Assembly: GCA_018882835.1 (NCBI GenBank)
Contig: VERE01000004.1
Location: 31,342 to 95,341 of the forward strand
DNA length: 64,000 nt
Reading direction: 5' to 3'
Origin: Limnohabitans sp.
GTDB lineage: Bacteria; Pseudomonadota; Gammaproteobacteria; Burkholderiales; Burkholderiaceae_C
Both the position numbers and the translations under genes were made by a program. A model generated the notes under the pieces. That model had not been told where the DNA came from and ran no database searches. It saw nothing but the letters and a program-made list of their open reading frames with translations. Positions 1 through 11,359 of this stretch are shown in pieces. Position 1 is the first letter of the stretch, and each line of letters opens with the position of its first letter.

Positions 1-1957
<1,957 letters not shown>

Positions 1958-2177
1958 GGTCTTGAGGGCTGAACAGGCCCGTTCCAAGTTGGCAAAAACC
2001 GGATTGTGGCACGCGAGGGGCAGACACTTTGCTCTCCTCTGCCGCGCTCAAAGTAGGCGCTGCCCTGCGTCGCATGGGCCAACGCCAGCGAGGGCACAAC
2101 AGAATGACCTGTTTATAAGAAAAAACAACTGATTACTTAAATAATTGAATGATTAAGGGTTGCATATGTGAATTAGT

Positions 2178-2462
2178 GTGTATGTGAATTACCACAAATT
2201 GGAGACATTTCTGGGCGTGTCTTCGTCGCTCAGTTTGTCGTTTGGTCAAAACATTCGCGCCTTGCGAAAGGCGCAAGGCTTGACGCAGGTCGAATTCAGC
2301 GAGCGTTGTGGCTTTTACCAAACCTACCTGAGCCGGGTCGAGAATGGCCAGGCCAACCCCACCTTGAATGCGATCGAGGTGATGGCCAACGCGCTGGGAT
2401 TGACCGTTTACGAGATGTTCTATTTGATGGAGACCGCCATGGAAGCGTCGGTCAGTGCCTGA
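2178..2462 (+). CDS. Small XRE-family (Cro/C1-type) DNA-binding regulator
   Basis: A 94 aa protein made almost entirely of a helix-turn-helix domain. It shows FGQNIRALRKAQGLTQ, then YLSRVENGQANPTLNAIEVM, the usual XRE pattern of helices 2 to 5, and ends soon after. Two starts are possible: GTG at 2178, or GTG at 2217, which follows a GGAGA at 2201-2205 and gives an 81 aa protein that begins just before the domain. It stands 21 bases ahead of recG and may be read with it. The upstream region (1958-2177) is AT-rich for this genome and probably holds its promoter. Its target is unknown; a chromosomal regulator is more likely than a phage repressor because no phage genes are near. Confidence 0.82.
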   Translation: MYVNYHKLETFLGVSSSLSLSFGQNIRALRKAQGLTQVEFSERCGFYQTYLSRVENGQANPTLNAIEVMANALGLTVYEMFYLMETAMEASVSA

Positions 2463-2483
2463 CGGCGCGTGCACAATGGGTGC

Positions 2484-4586
2484 ATGACCGAGAACAAACC
2501 CCTGTCGGCTCCCCAAAAGGCCATGCGCAAGCTGGGCCTGGTGCGTGACGTGGATCTGGCCTTGCATTTGCCCCTGCGCTACGAGGATGAGACCCGCCTC
2601 ACCAACCTGAAAGCCGCCCGCGATGGCGACACCGTGCAATTTGAAGCCACGGTGGTCTCTCAGTCAGTGAGCCACGGACCCCGGCGGCAACTGGTGGTGG
2701 TCGTGGACGATGGCACAGACACCTGCACCCTGCGTTTTTTCAATGTTTACCCATCGCAACAAAAAGCCCTGGCTGTGGGCCAGCGCCTGAGAATTCGGGG
2801 TGAAATCCAGGGCGGCTTCATGGGGCGCACCCTGATGCATCCACATTTTCAAAAGGCGGGCGGGCCGCTACCGACCGCTTTGACCCCCGTCTATCCCTCC
2901 TCGGCGGGCCTGCCCCAAGCCTATTTGCGCAAAGCCGTGCTCAGCGGTTTGTCGCGCGCTGTGCGCGAAGGGGCGTTTGATGAGACGGTGCCGCCGGACA
3001 TGGCCATGCCCGGGACCTGGCCTTTGGTGCGTGCCTTACAGTTTTTGCACAACCCCACGCCCGATCTTTCCTGGGCGCAGCTGGAAGACCGAACCCACCC
3101 GGCATGGCAACGGCTGAAAGCCGAGGAATTGCTGGCGCAGCAGCTGTCACAAGCCCGGTCCAAGCAAGAGCGAGCCGTGTTGCGTGCCCCCGTGCTGCCG
3201 ATTCAGTCACAGGCGCACGCCCTGCCAGCTCAACTGCTGGCGGCTCTTCCTTTCGAATTGACCGCGGCGCAGCGCCGGGTGGTGGAAGAAATTGCGCGCG
3301 ACCTGGCGCGCCCCGTGCCGATGCACAGGTTGTTGCAAGGCGATGTTGGTTCCGGCAAAACCGTGGTGGCCGCCATGGCAGCAGCCCAGTGCATGGCGGC
3401 CGGCTGGCAGTGCGCCTTGATGGCACCGACCGAGATTTTGGCCGAGCAGCATTTCAGAAAATTGATTGGCTGGCTCGAGCCTTTGCTGCTGCCGCAGGGA
3501 TGGCGCGTGGCCTGGCTGACCGGCAGCCAAAAAAAGAAAGATCGGCAGCAGATGCAGGCCCTGATTGCCAGTGGCGAGGCCGCTTTGGTGGTGGGCACGC
3601 ATGCGGTCATTCAAGAGCAGGTGCAGTTCAAGTCTCTGGCGTTGGCCATCATCGATGAACAACACCGCTTTGGCGTGGCGCAGCGTTTGGCGTTGCGCAG
3701 CAAGACGCTGGCCGAGGGGGCTGACGGCGCGACCTGCGAGCCGCATTTGCTGATGATGAGCGCGACGCCGATTCCAAGAACCCTGGCCATGAGCTACTAC
3801 GCAGACCTGGACGTGTCGACCATCGACGCCCTGCCCCCCGGGCGAACCCCGGTGGTGACCAAAGTCGTTTCGGACACCCGCCGCGACGAGATCATTGACC
3901 GTATTCGCACCCAGGTGGCGGCAGGTCGGCAGGTCTACTGGGTCTGCCCATTGATCGAGGAAAGCGAAGCCCTGGACCTGAGCAATGCCACCGAAACCCA
4001 CGCCTTGCTCCGTGAGGCCCTGGGGGCGGGGCAGGCGAAGGCGCCGCAGGTGGGGCTGTTGCACTCGCGCATGAACGAGGCCGACAAAAAGCAAGTGATG
4101 GCGGCCTTCACCTCGGGTGACATGGCGGTGCTGGTGAGCACCACCGTGATCGAGGTGGGTGTGGATGTGCCCAATGCCTCGTTGATGGTGATCGACCATG
4201 CCGAACGTTTTGGCCTCAGCCAACTGCACCAACTGCGCGGTCGCGTCGGTCGCGGTGCCGCGGCCTCGGCCTGCGTGCTGATGTATTCGACAGGCGAGCA
4301 CGGGCGTTTGAGCGAGACCGCGCGGGAGCGCTTGCGGGCCATGGTGGAAACCCACGATGGCTTTGAAATCGCCCGACGCGACTTGGAGATTCGCGGCCCG
4401 GGTGAGTTCCTGGGCGCGCGCCAGTCGGGCGCCCCCTTGCTGCGTTTTGCCGACCTGGACACCGACCAGGACTGGCTGGACTGGGCCCGTCGCTGCGCGC
4501 CCTTGATGCTGGCGCGCTATCCCGAGAAGGCGCAGCAACACCTGAGTCGCTGGTTGGGTGGAAAATCGGACTACCTGAAAGCCTGA
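2484..4586 (+). CDS. recG: ATP-dependent DNA helicase RecG
   Basis: RecG reverses stalled replication forks and branch-migrates Holliday junctions. The protein is 700 aa from ATG 2484; a GTG at 2469 would add five residues. An N-terminal wedge/OB region (about residues 10-140) precedes the SF2 helicase core: Walker A GDVGSGKT at about residue 286, DEQHRFG (motif II) at about 391, SATPIPRTLA (motif III), then TTVIEVGVDVPNA and QLRGRVGRG in the second RecA-like domain. A FLGARQSG element near the C-terminus is typical of the family. The gene is complete and lies 21 bases upstream of oxyR on the same strand, so the two are probably cotranscribed. Confidence 0.98.
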   Translation: MTENKPLSAPQKAMRKLGLVRDVDLALHLPLRYEDETRLTNLKAARDGDTVQFEATVVSQSVSHGPRRQLVVVVDDGTDTCTLRFFNVYPSQQKALAVGQRLRIRGEIQGGFMGRTLMHPHFQKAGGPLPTALTPVYPSSAGLPQAYLRKAVLSGLSRAVREGAFDETVPPDMAMPGTWPLVRALQFLHNPTPDLSWAQLEDRTHPAWQRLKAEELLAQQLSQARSKQERAVLRAPVLPIQSQAHALPAQLLAALPFELTAAQRRVVEEIARDLARPVPMHRLLQGDVGSGKTVVAAMAAAQCMAAGWQCALMAPTEILAEQHFRKLIGWLEPLLLPQGWRVAWLTGSQKKKDRQQMQALIASGEAALVVGTHAVIQEQVQFKSLALAIIDEQHRFGVAQRLALRSKTLAEGADGATCEPHLLMMSATPIPRTLAMSYYADLDVSTIDALPPGRTPVVTKVVSDTRRDEIIDRIRTQVAAGRQVYWVCPLIEESEALDLSNATETHALLREALGAGQAKAPQVGLLHSRMNEADKKQVMAAFTSGDMAVLVSTTVIEVGVDVPNASLMVIDHAERFGLSQLHQLRGRVGRGAAASACVLMYSTGEHGRLSETARERLRAMVETHDGFEIARRDLEIRGPGEFLGARQSGAPLLRFADLDTDQDWLDWARRCAPLMLARYPEKAQQHLSRWLGGKSDYLKA

Positions 4587-4607
4587 CCAGGCATCAAGGA
4601 CCCCTCC

Positions 4608-5570
4608 ATGACCCTGACCGAACTGAAATACATCGTTGCTGTGGCCCGTGAAAAGCACTTCGGCCGCGCGGCAGAGGCTTGCCATGTGTCGCAACCCACC
4701 TTGTCCGTGGCCATCAAAAAACTGGAAGACGAGCTCGAGCTGAAGCTGTTTGAGCGCAGCGCCAATGAAGTGGCGCTGACCGCCCTGGGCGATGAAATCG
4801 TGCGTCAGGCGCAAAGTGTGCTGGAGCAGGCGGCCAACATCAAGGAAATTGCCAAGCGCGGCAAAGACCCGCTGGCTGGGCCGTTGCGGCTTGGCGTCAT
4901 CTACACCATTGGCCCTTACCTGCTGCCCGACCTGGTCCGAAACGCCATCGCCAGGACGCCTCAGATGCCCTTGATATTGCAGGAGAACTTCACCGTCAAA
5001 TTGCTGGAGATGCTGCGTACCGGCGAAATCGATTGCGCCATCATGGCCGAGCCCTTCCCTGACACGGGTCTGGCCACGGCCTTGCTCTACGACGAGCCAT
5101 TCATGGCTGCAGTGCCCAGCTCGCATGCTTTTGCCCAACTGGACCAGGTGAGCGCCGAAGCGCTCAAGTCGGAAACCATGTTGCTGTTGGGCACAGGCCA
5201 TTGTTTTCGCGACCATGTGTTGGAGGTTTGTCCGGAGTTTGCGCGTTTTTCCAGCAACGCAGAAGGCATTCGCAGAAGTTTCGAAGGGTCCTCGCTGGAA
5301 ACCATCAAGCACATGGTGGCCGCCGGTATGGGGGTGACCCTGGTGCCTCGCCTGAGCGTGCCCAAAGAAGCCCTGCAGTCCAGGACGAAGCGCAAGAAAG
5401 ACGTGGAAACCTATGTCCGTTACCTGCCGATCGTGGACGGTGACGATCGCCCACCGATGCGCCGCGTGGTGCTGGCCTGGCGGCGCAGCTTCACCCGCTA
5501 CGAGGCCATTGCGGCCTTGCGCAACGCCGTCTATGCATGCGAACTCCCGGGGGTTCAGCGTTTGTCATGA
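4608..5570 (+). CDS. oxyR: Peroxide-sensing LysR-type regulator OxyR
   Basis: A 320 aa LysR-family activator. The N-terminal winged helix-turn-helix contains [20 protein letters not shown]. The regulatory domain contains [12 protein letters not shown]: two cysteines nine residues apart, matching the redox-active Cys199/Cys208 pair of E. coli OxyR that forms a disulfide on exposure to hydrogen peroxide. This supports the OxyR call over a generic LysR. It follows recG closely and its stop overlaps the ubiA start by four bases (ATGA). The recG-oxyR pairing is known from other betaproteobacteria and fits a link between oxidative DNA damage and repair. Confidence 0.95.
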   Translation: MTLTELKYIVAVAREKHFGRAAEACHVSQPTLSVAIKKLEDELELKLFERSANEVALTALGDEIVRQAQSVLEQAANIKEIAKRGKDPLAGPLRLGVIYTIGPYLLPDLVRNAIARTPQMPLILQENFTVKLLEMLRTGEIDCAIMAEPFPDTGLATALLYDEPFMAAVPSSHAFAQLDQVSAEALKSETMLLLGTGHCFRDHVLEVCPEFARFSSNAEGIRRSFEGSSLETIKHMVAAGMGVTLVPRLSVPKEALQSRTKRKKDVETYVRYLPIVDGDDRPPMRRVVLAWRRSFTRYEAIAALRNAVYACELPGVQRLS

Positions 5571-6487
5571 GCGAAAAGTCCATGCCCTCGTCTCTCGGCC
5601 CTGGCCGCTTGGCGCTCTACCTTGACCTGATTCGCTGGGACCGCCCCGCGGGCTGGCTGCTGTTGTTGTGGCCTTCTTTGTCGGCCTTGTGGGTGGCGGC
5701 CGAAGGCTGGCCCGGATGGCACTTGCTGACCGTGTTTGTCCTGGGAACGGTGCTGATGCGCAGCGCCGGCTGCTGCATCAATGACGTCGCCGACCGCGAT
5801 TTCGACAAGCACGTGAAGCGCACCGCGCAGCGTCCGGTCACCCGCGGTGCTGTTTCCGTGAAGGAGGCCCTGCTCGTCGGGGCGGTTCTGGCGCTGTGTG
5901 CATTTGCTTTGGTGCTGACCACGAACCGCGTCGCGGTGGCATGGTCTTTTGCGGCCTTGGCCGTCACCTTGGTCTACCCTTTTGCCAAGCGCGTGGTGTC
6001 CATGCCGCAAGCCGTGCTGGGGGTGGCGTTCAGCTTTGGCATACCCATGGCTTTTGCTGCCGTCAGGGGGGGCGAGTGGAGCCTGGCGGGCATTTGGCAG
6101 GCGATTCCCGCGCTGGGTTGGCTGCTGTTGTCAAGCAACCTGTTTTGGGTCTTGGCCTATGACACCGAATACGCCATGGTCGATCGGGACGACGACCTGC
6201 GCATCGGCATGAAAACCTCGGCCATCACACTGGGCGAACACGACGTGGCTGCCGTGATGGGGTTTTATGCCGTTCATCTTCTCAGCCTGGCATGGCTGCT
6301 GTCACCGGCCTCCTTGGGCTGGCCCTTTGCGGCAAGTCTGGCCCTGGCAGCTTTGCAGGCTTTGTGGCATTTCCGTTTGATTCGCCTTCGCGAGCGCGCC
6401 GATTGTTTCAAGGCGTTTCGCTTGAACCATTGGCTGGGTGCCACTCTTTTTGCTGGCATTGCCTTGGGCTACGCGTTGCGCGGCTGA
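5567..6487 (+). CDS. ubiA: 4-hydroxybenzoate polyprenyltransferase
   Basis: UbiA prenylates 4-hydroxybenzoate in ubiquinone synthesis and is an integral inner-membrane protein. The 306 aa product has about eight or nine hydrophobic segments and both Asp-rich prenyl-diphosphate/Mg sites: [19 protein letters not shown] in the first half and [17 protein letters not shown] in the second. The start ATG at 5567 overlaps the oxyR stop (translational coupling); ATG 5582 is an alternative 15 bases downstream. A hairpin that terminates the convergent minus-strand gene sits just after the stop. Confidence 0.96.
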   Translation: MSEKSMPSSLGPGRLALYLDLIRWDRPAGWLLLLWPSLSALWVAAEGWPGWHLLTVFVLGTVLMRSAGCCINDVADRDFDKHVKRTAQRPVTRGAVSVKEALLVGAVLALCAFALVLTTNRVAVAWSFAALAVTLVYPFAKRVVSMPQAVLGVAFSFGIPMAFAAVRGGEWSLAGIWQAIPALGWLLLSSNLFWVLAYDTEYAMVDRDDDLRIGMKTSAITLGEHDVAAVMGFYAVHLLSLAWLLSPASLGWPFAASLALAALQALWHFRLIRLRERADCFKAFRLNHWLGATLFAGIALGYALRG

Positions 6488-6499
6488 GTCTGCGCAGGC

Positions 6500-6525
6500 A
6501 AAAAAAGACCCGCTCAGAGCGGGTC
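6500..6525 (-). terminator. Rho-independent terminator of the small exported-protein gene
   Basis: GACCCGCTC at 6507-6515 pairs perfectly with GAGCGGGTC at 6517-6525 (9-bp stem, minimal loop). On the minus strand it is followed by a run of seven T (the A-run at 6500-6506). Orientation and the 8-base distance from the stop of the minus-strand gene at 6534 identify it as that gene's terminator. It may also limit read-through from ubiA. Confidence 0.85.
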
Positions 6526-6533
6526 CGTCGAGG

Positions 6534-6794
6534 TCATTGAGACTTGGCTTTTTTGGCCTTCTTTTTCTTGGCCTTTTTCGCTTTCTTGTCGGCTTTCTTC
6601 TCGGCCTTTGGTGCGGGAGCCGTGTCGGCTTTGGCTGCGGGTGCAGCTGCGGCTGCAGGGGCAACGGCCGGGGTGACCGGCGAAGCAGGTGCGGCGGGCA
6701 TGGCAGGTACCACCGGGGCGGCGGCCTGGGCCATCACCGACAGGGGCAGCGCCAAGGCGACAGCGCTTACCAAGGAGGTCAGAGGCTTGTTCAT
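6534..6794 (-). CDS. Small Ala/Pro/Lys-rich exported protein, function unknown
   Basis: An 86 aa protein. Residues 1-24 look like a Sec signal peptide (MNKPLTSLVSAVALALPLSVMAQA, cleavage probably after MAQA). The mature part is low-complexity: an Ala/Pro/Val stretch to about residue 57, then a very basic tail dominated by repeats of KKA/KKAKK. There is no recognisable domain. It has its own terminator downstream and a purine-rich CAAAATGA-type context without a strong ribosome site. It resembles small periplasmic AlaPro/Lys-rich proteins of betaproteobacteria. The composition would suit binding to an acidic polymer (DNA, lipopolysaccharide), but that is only a guess. Confidence 0.75.
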   Translation of the reverse strand: MNKPLTSLVSAVALALPLSVMAQAAAPVVPAMPAAPASPVTPAVAPAAAAAPAAKADTAPAPKAEKKADKKAKKAKKKKAKKAKSQ

Positions 6795-6872
6795 GTTGTG
6801 AGGTTTCCAAAAAAATAGCGTGACTATTGTCGCACCAAGCGCAACGGTTGCGAGCCGCTTTACAAATGCGTT

Positions 6873-7685
6873 TCAATGGCCGAATTCATCCCCCAATTCA
6901 ACAGCGCGGGCACGGGCGGCTTCTAAAGCTTTCTCAAACAAGGTGCCCATTTGTGCTTGCTCCATGGCAGAGATGGCTGCATAGGTGGTGCCGCCTTTGG
7001 AAGTGACCCGCTGGCGCAAGACGGCCGGGCTTTCCGTGCTGCTGCGTGCCAGCGCGGCAGCACCGACAAAGGTACCCACGGCCAGCTGGTGGGCTTGCTC
7101 TGCTGAGAGTCCCATGGCTTCGCCGGCGCGACACATGGCCTCGATGAAAAAGAACACATAAGCCGGGCCCGAGCCGGACAGGGCGGTGACCGCGTCCAAC
7201 AAAGGCTCGGCGCTCACCCACAGGCATTCGCCTGTGCTGCGAATAACAGTTTCAATCAGGCTGCGGTCCTCGTTGGAGACACCACTGCGGGCAAACAGGC
7301 CGGTTTGCCCCAAACCGACCAAGGCTGGGGTATTGGGCATGGCGCGCACAATACGCTGTGTGTCCAGCCAGACCGCCATGCTGTCGCTGCGAATGCCAGC
7401 GGCCACGCTCAGATGCAGGGCCTGACGGGTGTGGGGCGCCACGGGGGCAGCGGCTTCCTTGAACACTTGCGGCTTCACCGCCCAGATCACCAGGTTGGCT
7501 TGCGCCAGTGCGGCAGTGGCTGAGGCCAAACTGACCACGCCAAACTGCGACTGCAAGCGTGTGCGCGCCTCATCGAAAGGCTCGACCACCTGAATCTGGT
7601 GGGCGGGCGTGCCTTGCTGAAGGAGTCCGCCAATCAGGGCACTGGCCATGTTGCCGCCGCCAATGAATGCGATGTGGGGGTGCAT
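6873..7685 (-). CDS. proC: Pyrroline-5-carboxylate reductase
   Basis: ProC reduces 1-pyrroline-5-carboxylate to proline with NAD(P)H. The 270 aa protein starts at ATG 7685 with a GGAAAGG ribosome site upstream; a longer reading frame to 7757 exists but lacks support. The Rossmann fold begins at once (IAFIGGGNMASALIGGLL). AMPNTPALVGLGQTGL and the C-terminal ALSGSGPAYVFFFIEAM are family signatures around the substrate site. It is divergent from glpK across a 45-base gap. Confidence 0.97.
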   Translation of the reverse strand: MHPHIAFIGGGNMASALIGGLLQQGTPAHQIQVVEPFDEARTRLQSQFGVVSLASATAALAQANLVIWAVKPQVFKEAAAPVAPHTRQALHLSVAAGIRSDSMAVWLDTQRIVRAMPNTPALVGLGQTGLFARSGVSNEDRSLIETVIRSTGECLWVSAEPLLDAVTALSGSGPAYVFFFIEAMCRAGEAMGLSAEQAHQLAVGTFVGAAALARSSTESPAVLRQRVTSKGGTTYAAISAMEQAQMGTLFEKALEAARARAVELGDEFGH

Positions 7686-7730
7686 GTCAATCCTTTCCAA
7701 GCCAGTGAAGAAGTTTGGTAATCTGTTGCT

Positions 7731-9218
7731 ATGAAGTACATCCTCACGTTGGACCAAGGTACCACCAGTTCGCGCGCACTGGTGGTGGACTCAGATGCGC
7801 GGGTCGTGGCAACAGCCCAGCGGGAATTCCGTCAGATTTTCCCTCAACCGGGGTGGGTTGAGCACGACCCCCTGGAGATCTGGCAAACCCAGCTGGCTGT
7901 GGCCCGTGAAGCGGTGGCCAAAGCGGGTGTCCCGATGCACAGCATTCGGGCCATCGGGGTGACCAACCAGCGCGAGACCACCGTGCTGTGGGACCGCCGT
8001 ACCGGGCAGCCGGTGGCCCCCGCGATCGTCTGGCAAGACCGCCGCACGGCGGCGGTTTGCGATGATTTGCGTGCGCAAGGCCATGCGGCGCTGATCCAGC
8101 GCAAGACGGGCCTGGTGCTGGACGCCTACTTTTCCGGGACCAAGCTGGCCTGGTTGTTGGACCACACGCCGGGTGCGCGCGCGCGCGCCGAGGCTGGCGA
8201 ACTGGCCTTTGGCACGGTGGACAGCTGGTTGATCTGGAACCTGACCGGCGGTCGAAGCCATGTGACCGATGTCAGCAACGCGTCGCGCACTTTGCTGTTC
8301 AATCTGCACACCTTGGCCTGGGACCCCGCCTTGTTGCGCCTGTTTCGCATTCCTGCCGCCGTGTTGCCGCAAGTCCGGCCCTCCAGCGGCATCATGGCCG
8401 AGGCAGATGCTGCCGTTCTGGGGGCTGCGTTGCCGATTGCCGGAGTGGCCGGTGACCAGCAGGCGGCCACCTTTGGGCAGGCTTGCTTTGCGCCGGGCAT
8501 GGCCAAAAATACCTATGGCACAGGCTGTTTCATGTTGATGAACACCGGGCGTGCGGCGGTTTCAAGCCAGCACCAACTGATCACCACGGTGGCATGGCAG
8601 GGCCCGGCCCCCGCCTGCTATGCCCTTGAGGGCTCGGTCTTCATGGCGGGTGCCACAGTGCAGTGGCTGCGCGATGGCTTGCAGCTCATCGAGCACGCCC
8701 ACGAGGTCGAGGCTCTGGCCGCTTCGGTTGAAGACACGGGCGATGTCTACCTCGTGCCGGCATTTGCCGGCCTGGGGGCGCCGGACTGGGATGGCCATGC
8801 CCGCGGCGCCTTGGTGGGCATGACCCGAGGCACGACGCGCGCCCACATCGCACGGGCGGCGCTGGAAGCCATCTGCTTACAAAGTGCGGATGTGTTCCAT
8901 GCCATGGCGCAAGACAGCGGTCTGCCCTTGAGCGAGCTGCGCGTGGACGGCGGTGCCAGCCGCAACAACCTGTTGATGCAAATGCAGGCTGATGTGCTGG
9001 GCGTGCCAGTCGTTCGGCCTACCAACACCGAGACCACGGCCTTGGGCGCGGCTTTTTTGGCGGGGCTGGCGGTGGGTGTGTGGTCCGGGGCCGAAGACAT
9101 TGCCGCTTGCTGGCAGGTGGATCGCCGCTTTGAGCCACGCGCCAATGCCGCCTGGCGCGAGGGCAAGCAGGCGCGCTGGCGTGAGGCGGTTGCGCGGTCG
9201 CGTGCCTGGGCGAAATGA
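7731..9218 (+). CDS. glpK: Glycerol kinase
   Basis: GlpK phosphorylates glycerol to sn-glycerol 3-phosphate. The 495 aa FGGY-family kinase begins with the phosphate-binding [12 protein letters not shown] and contains [15 protein letters not shown], the central [10 protein letters not shown] and the C-terminal [21 protein letters not shown] signature. It is followed after nine bases by glpD, so the pair converts glycerol to dihydroxyacetone phosphate. There is no glpF facilitator or glpR repressor in the window. Confidence 0.98.
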   Translation: MKYILTLDQGTTSSRALVVDSDARVVATAQREFRQIFPQPGWVEHDPLEIWQTQLAVAREAVAKAGVPMHSIRAIGVTNQRETTVLWDRRTGQPVAPAIVWQDRRTAAVCDDLRAQGHAALIQRKTGLVLDAYFSGTKLAWLLDHTPGARARAEAGELAFGTVDSWLIWNLTGGRSHVTDVSNASRTLLFNLHTLAWDPALLRLFRIPAAVLPQVRPSSGIMAEADAAVLGAALPIAGVAGDQQAATFGQACFAPGMAKNTYGTGCFMLMNTGRAAVSSQHQLITTVAWQGPAPACYALEGSVFMAGATVQWLRDGLQLIEHAHEVEALAASVEDTGDVYLVPAFAGLGAPDWDGHARGALVGMTRGTTRAHIARAALEAICLQSADVFHAMAQDSGLPLSELRVDGGASRNNLLMQMQADVLGVPVVRPTNTETTALGAAFLAGLAVGVWSGAEDIAACWQVDRRFEPRANAAWREGKQARWREAVARSRAWAK

Positions 9219-9227
9219 AGGTCCCTT

Positions 9228-10778
9228 GTGTCCGAATTGCGTCGCTCTGACTTGTTGGCTCGCTTGCGCAGCGTGCCGTCTTTTGATGTCTTGGTGATCG
9301 GTGGCGGCGCCACCGGTTTGGGCGTGGCCGTCTCGGCTGCACGCCGAGGCCTGCGCGTGGCTTTGCTGGAGTCCCACGATTTTGCCAAGGGCACTTCGTC
9401 ACGCTCGACCAAGCTGGTGCATGGGGGCGTGCGTTACTTGGCGCAAGGCCACTTGAGCCTGGTGCGAGAAGCCTTGCATGAGCGGCGTCTCATGCTGAAA
9501 GCCATGCCCCACCTGGCCCAGCCGCTGGCTTTTGTCTTGCCGGCTTACCGCTGGTGGCAGCCGCTGTTCTATGGCATTGGGTTGAAGCTTTACGATTGGC
9601 TCGCAGGGGCCGATGCTTTGGGGCCAACCCGCTGGCTCAGTGCTGCGCAAACGCGTCAGCATTTGCCTGGGGTGCAGGCTCAGGGTTTGTGGGGTGGCGT
9701 GCAATACTGGGATGGTCAATTTGACGATGCCCGCTTTGCCGTTGAACTCGCGCGCGAGGCCACGGCTGCGGGCGCTTGCGTGCTGAACCATTGTGCTGTC
9801 CAGCACCTGCTGTACGACCAGGGCCGGGTGGTGGGCGTGCAAGCGCAGGATGAAGAAAGCGGCCAGGCCTTGGCGTTGCGCGCCGCCTGTGTGGTCAACG
9901 CAACAGGCGTGTGGGTGGACCAATTTCGTCCGAAAGACACCCCCATGGTGGCACCCAGCCAGGGTGTGCACCTGGTGGTCGATGCCCACTTTCTGGCTGG
10001 AACGCAAGCTTTGCTGGTGCCGCGCACGGAAGACGGCCGCGTTCTTTTTGCAGTGCCCTGGTTGGGCAAGGTGATTTTGGGAACCACCGACACCCCGCGA
10101 CAGGATTTGCCGCGTGAGCCGCAGGCCCTGGAAGAAGAGATCGAGTTCATCCTGCGCGAGGCGGGGCGCGTTTTGCGACGCAAGCCCTTGCTTGCCGATG
10201 TGCGAAGTGTGTGGGTCGGATTGCGGCCCTTGATTCGGCCGCAAGCGGCCACGCAACCAGCCATGACGCGCCAGCTCAGTCGTGAACATTGGATCGACAT
10301 CGGCTCAGAGGGCATGCTTCACGTGAGTGGCGGCAAGTGGACCACTTACCGCGCCATTGCAGAAGATGTGTTGCGGCATGCGGTCGAGGCGGATTTGTTG
10401 CCCGCATCGGCCCTGGCGATGCCCGCCGATGCGCCGCCCGGTGATACGACCTCATCCCCGCAAGCGCCGGTCTCGCTCACGCAAGCACCCGGCCCGCACC
10501 TGTACGGCGCCGAGCAAAGTGTGCTGGCGCAAATGCCAGGGCATGCATGCGAGCTCGCGCCCGGCCTGACGGAGGCCATGGTCCGCTTTGCCGTGCGCTA
10601 CGAAATGGCGCGCACGGTCGAGGATGTGCTGGCGCGTCGATCACGTTTGTTGTTTCTGGACGCCCAGGCGGCACAAACCGTTGCGCCCAGGGTGGCAGCC
10701 CTGCTTCAGGAGGAGGGTTGCGAGCATGTCGCGCTGGAAGACTTTCAACGCCTGGCAAAAAGTTACCTTTTGGGTTAA
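9228..10778 (+). CDS. glpD: Aerobic glycerol-3-phosphate dehydrogenase
   Basis: A membrane-associated FAD enzyme that oxidises glycerol 3-phosphate to dihydroxyacetone phosphate and passes electrons to quinone. The 516 aa product starts at GTG 9228. It has the dinucleotide-binding VIGGGATGLGVAVSAARRG near residue 23, the substrate/FAD loop SSRSTKLVHGGVRYL, GTTDTPR in the middle and a C-terminal domain typical of GlpD. It is in an operon with glpK. The next gene (rplN) has its own promoter, so transcription units separate here. Confidence 0.97.
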   Translation: MSELRRSDLLARLRSVPSFDVLVIGGGATGLGVAVSAARRGLRVALLESHDFAKGTSSRSTKLVHGGVRYLAQGHLSLVREALHERRLMLKAMPHLAQPLAFVLPAYRWWQPLFYGIGLKLYDWLAGADALGPTRWLSAAQTRQHLPGVQAQGLWGGVQYWDGQFDDARFAVELAREATAAGACVLNHCAVQHLLYDQGRVVGVQAQDEESGQALALRAACVVNATGVWVDQFRPKDTPMVAPSQGVHLVVDAHFLAGTQALLVPRTEDGRVLFAVPWLGKVILGTTDTPRQDLPREPQALEEEIEFILREAGRVLRRKPLLADVRSVWVGLRPLIRPQAATQPAMTRQLSREHWIDIGSEGMLHVSGGKWTTYRAIAEDVLRHAVEADLLPASALAMPADAPPGDTTSSPQAPVSLTQAPGPHLYGAEQSVLAQMPGHACELAPGLTEAMVRFAVRYEMARTVEDVLARRSRLLFLDAQAAQTVAPRVAALLQEEGCEHVALEDFQRLAKSYLLG

Positions 10779-10825
10779 CAAGTGGCCTCTTGACGCCATT
10801 TCTTTTGTAGCGATGCGCAACGCGT

Positions 10826-10854
10826 TTGACCTGGCCGTAAAGTCATGCCATAAT
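10826..10854 (+). promoter_or_regulatory. Sigma-70 promoter of the rplN-rplQ operon
   Basis: TTGACC at 10826-10831 and CATAAT at 10849-10854 are separated by 17 bases, a near-consensus housekeeping promoter. It lies about 130 bases upstream of rplN and downstream of glpD, showing that this ribosomal operon starts here rather than as a continuation of an S10 operon. Confidence 0.8.
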
Positions 10855-10860
10855 CGCAGG

Positions 10861-10981
10861 CTCCGCACTTAAAAAGCGGAGTTTCTCCCCTAACAGAGTC
10901 GCGGCGAGTGGTTCGCTGCGAGGATGACGGGACCAAGACTGATCAGGAATAACCCCTGATACAAGTTGGGAATAAATTGAA
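10861..10981 (+). promoter_or_regulatory. Structured 5' leader of the ribosomal operon
   Basis: About 120 transcribed, untranslated bases. They contain a hairpin CTCCGC (10861-10866) with GCGGAG (10876-10881), and a second ATCAGG/CCTGAT hairpin shortly before rplN. Ribosomal operons are often controlled by a ribosomal protein binding its own leader; a control role here is inferred from structure and position only. Confidence 0.5.
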
Positions 10982-11350
10982 ATGATCCAGACTGAATCTC
11001 GGTTAGAGGTTGCCGACAACACCGGCGCGAAGTCCGTCCTGTGCATCAAGGTGCTCGGCGGTTCCAAGCGTCGCTATGCAAGCGTTGGCGACATCATCAA
11101 GGTGAGCATCAAAGAAGCCGCACCGCGTGGCCGCGTCAAAAAAGGCGAGGTCTATAGCGCTGTGGTCGTTCGCACGGCCAAGGGCATTCGCCGCGGCGAT
11201 GGCTCGCTCGTCAAATTCGATGGCAACGCCGCCGTGTTGCTCAATAACAAGCTGGAGCCGATCGGCACCCGCATCTTCGGCCCCGTGACGCGTGAATTGC
11301 GTACCGAGCGCTTCATGAAGATCGTGTCCCTGGCGCCTGAAGTTCTGTAA
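10982..11350 (+). CDS. rplN: 50S ribosomal protein L14
   Basis: A 122 aa protein of the large subunit that contacts 16S rRNA across the subunit bridge. Starts [18 protein letters not shown] and ends [13 protein letters not shown], matching L14 over its full usual length. It is the first gene of the operon in this organism; the usual upstream partners (rpsQ, rpmC, rplP and so on) are absent from the window. The stop is nine bases before rplX. Confidence 0.98.
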   Translation: MIQTESRLEVADNTGAKSVLCIKVLGGSKRRYASVGDIIKVSIKEAAPRGRVKKGEVYSAVVVRTAKGIRRGDGSLVKFDGNAAVLLNNKLEPIGTRIFGPVTRELRTERFMKIVSLAPEVL

Positions 11351-11359
11351 GGACTGTCC

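Noticed and set aside
3207..5312. 701-codon open frame on the minus strand opposite recG and oxyR
   Set aside because: It is antisense to two genes with clear family motifs. Long antisense open frames are expected in high-GC genes; the translation has no recognisable domain and is rich in His/Gln/Gly/Arg, typical of such shadows.
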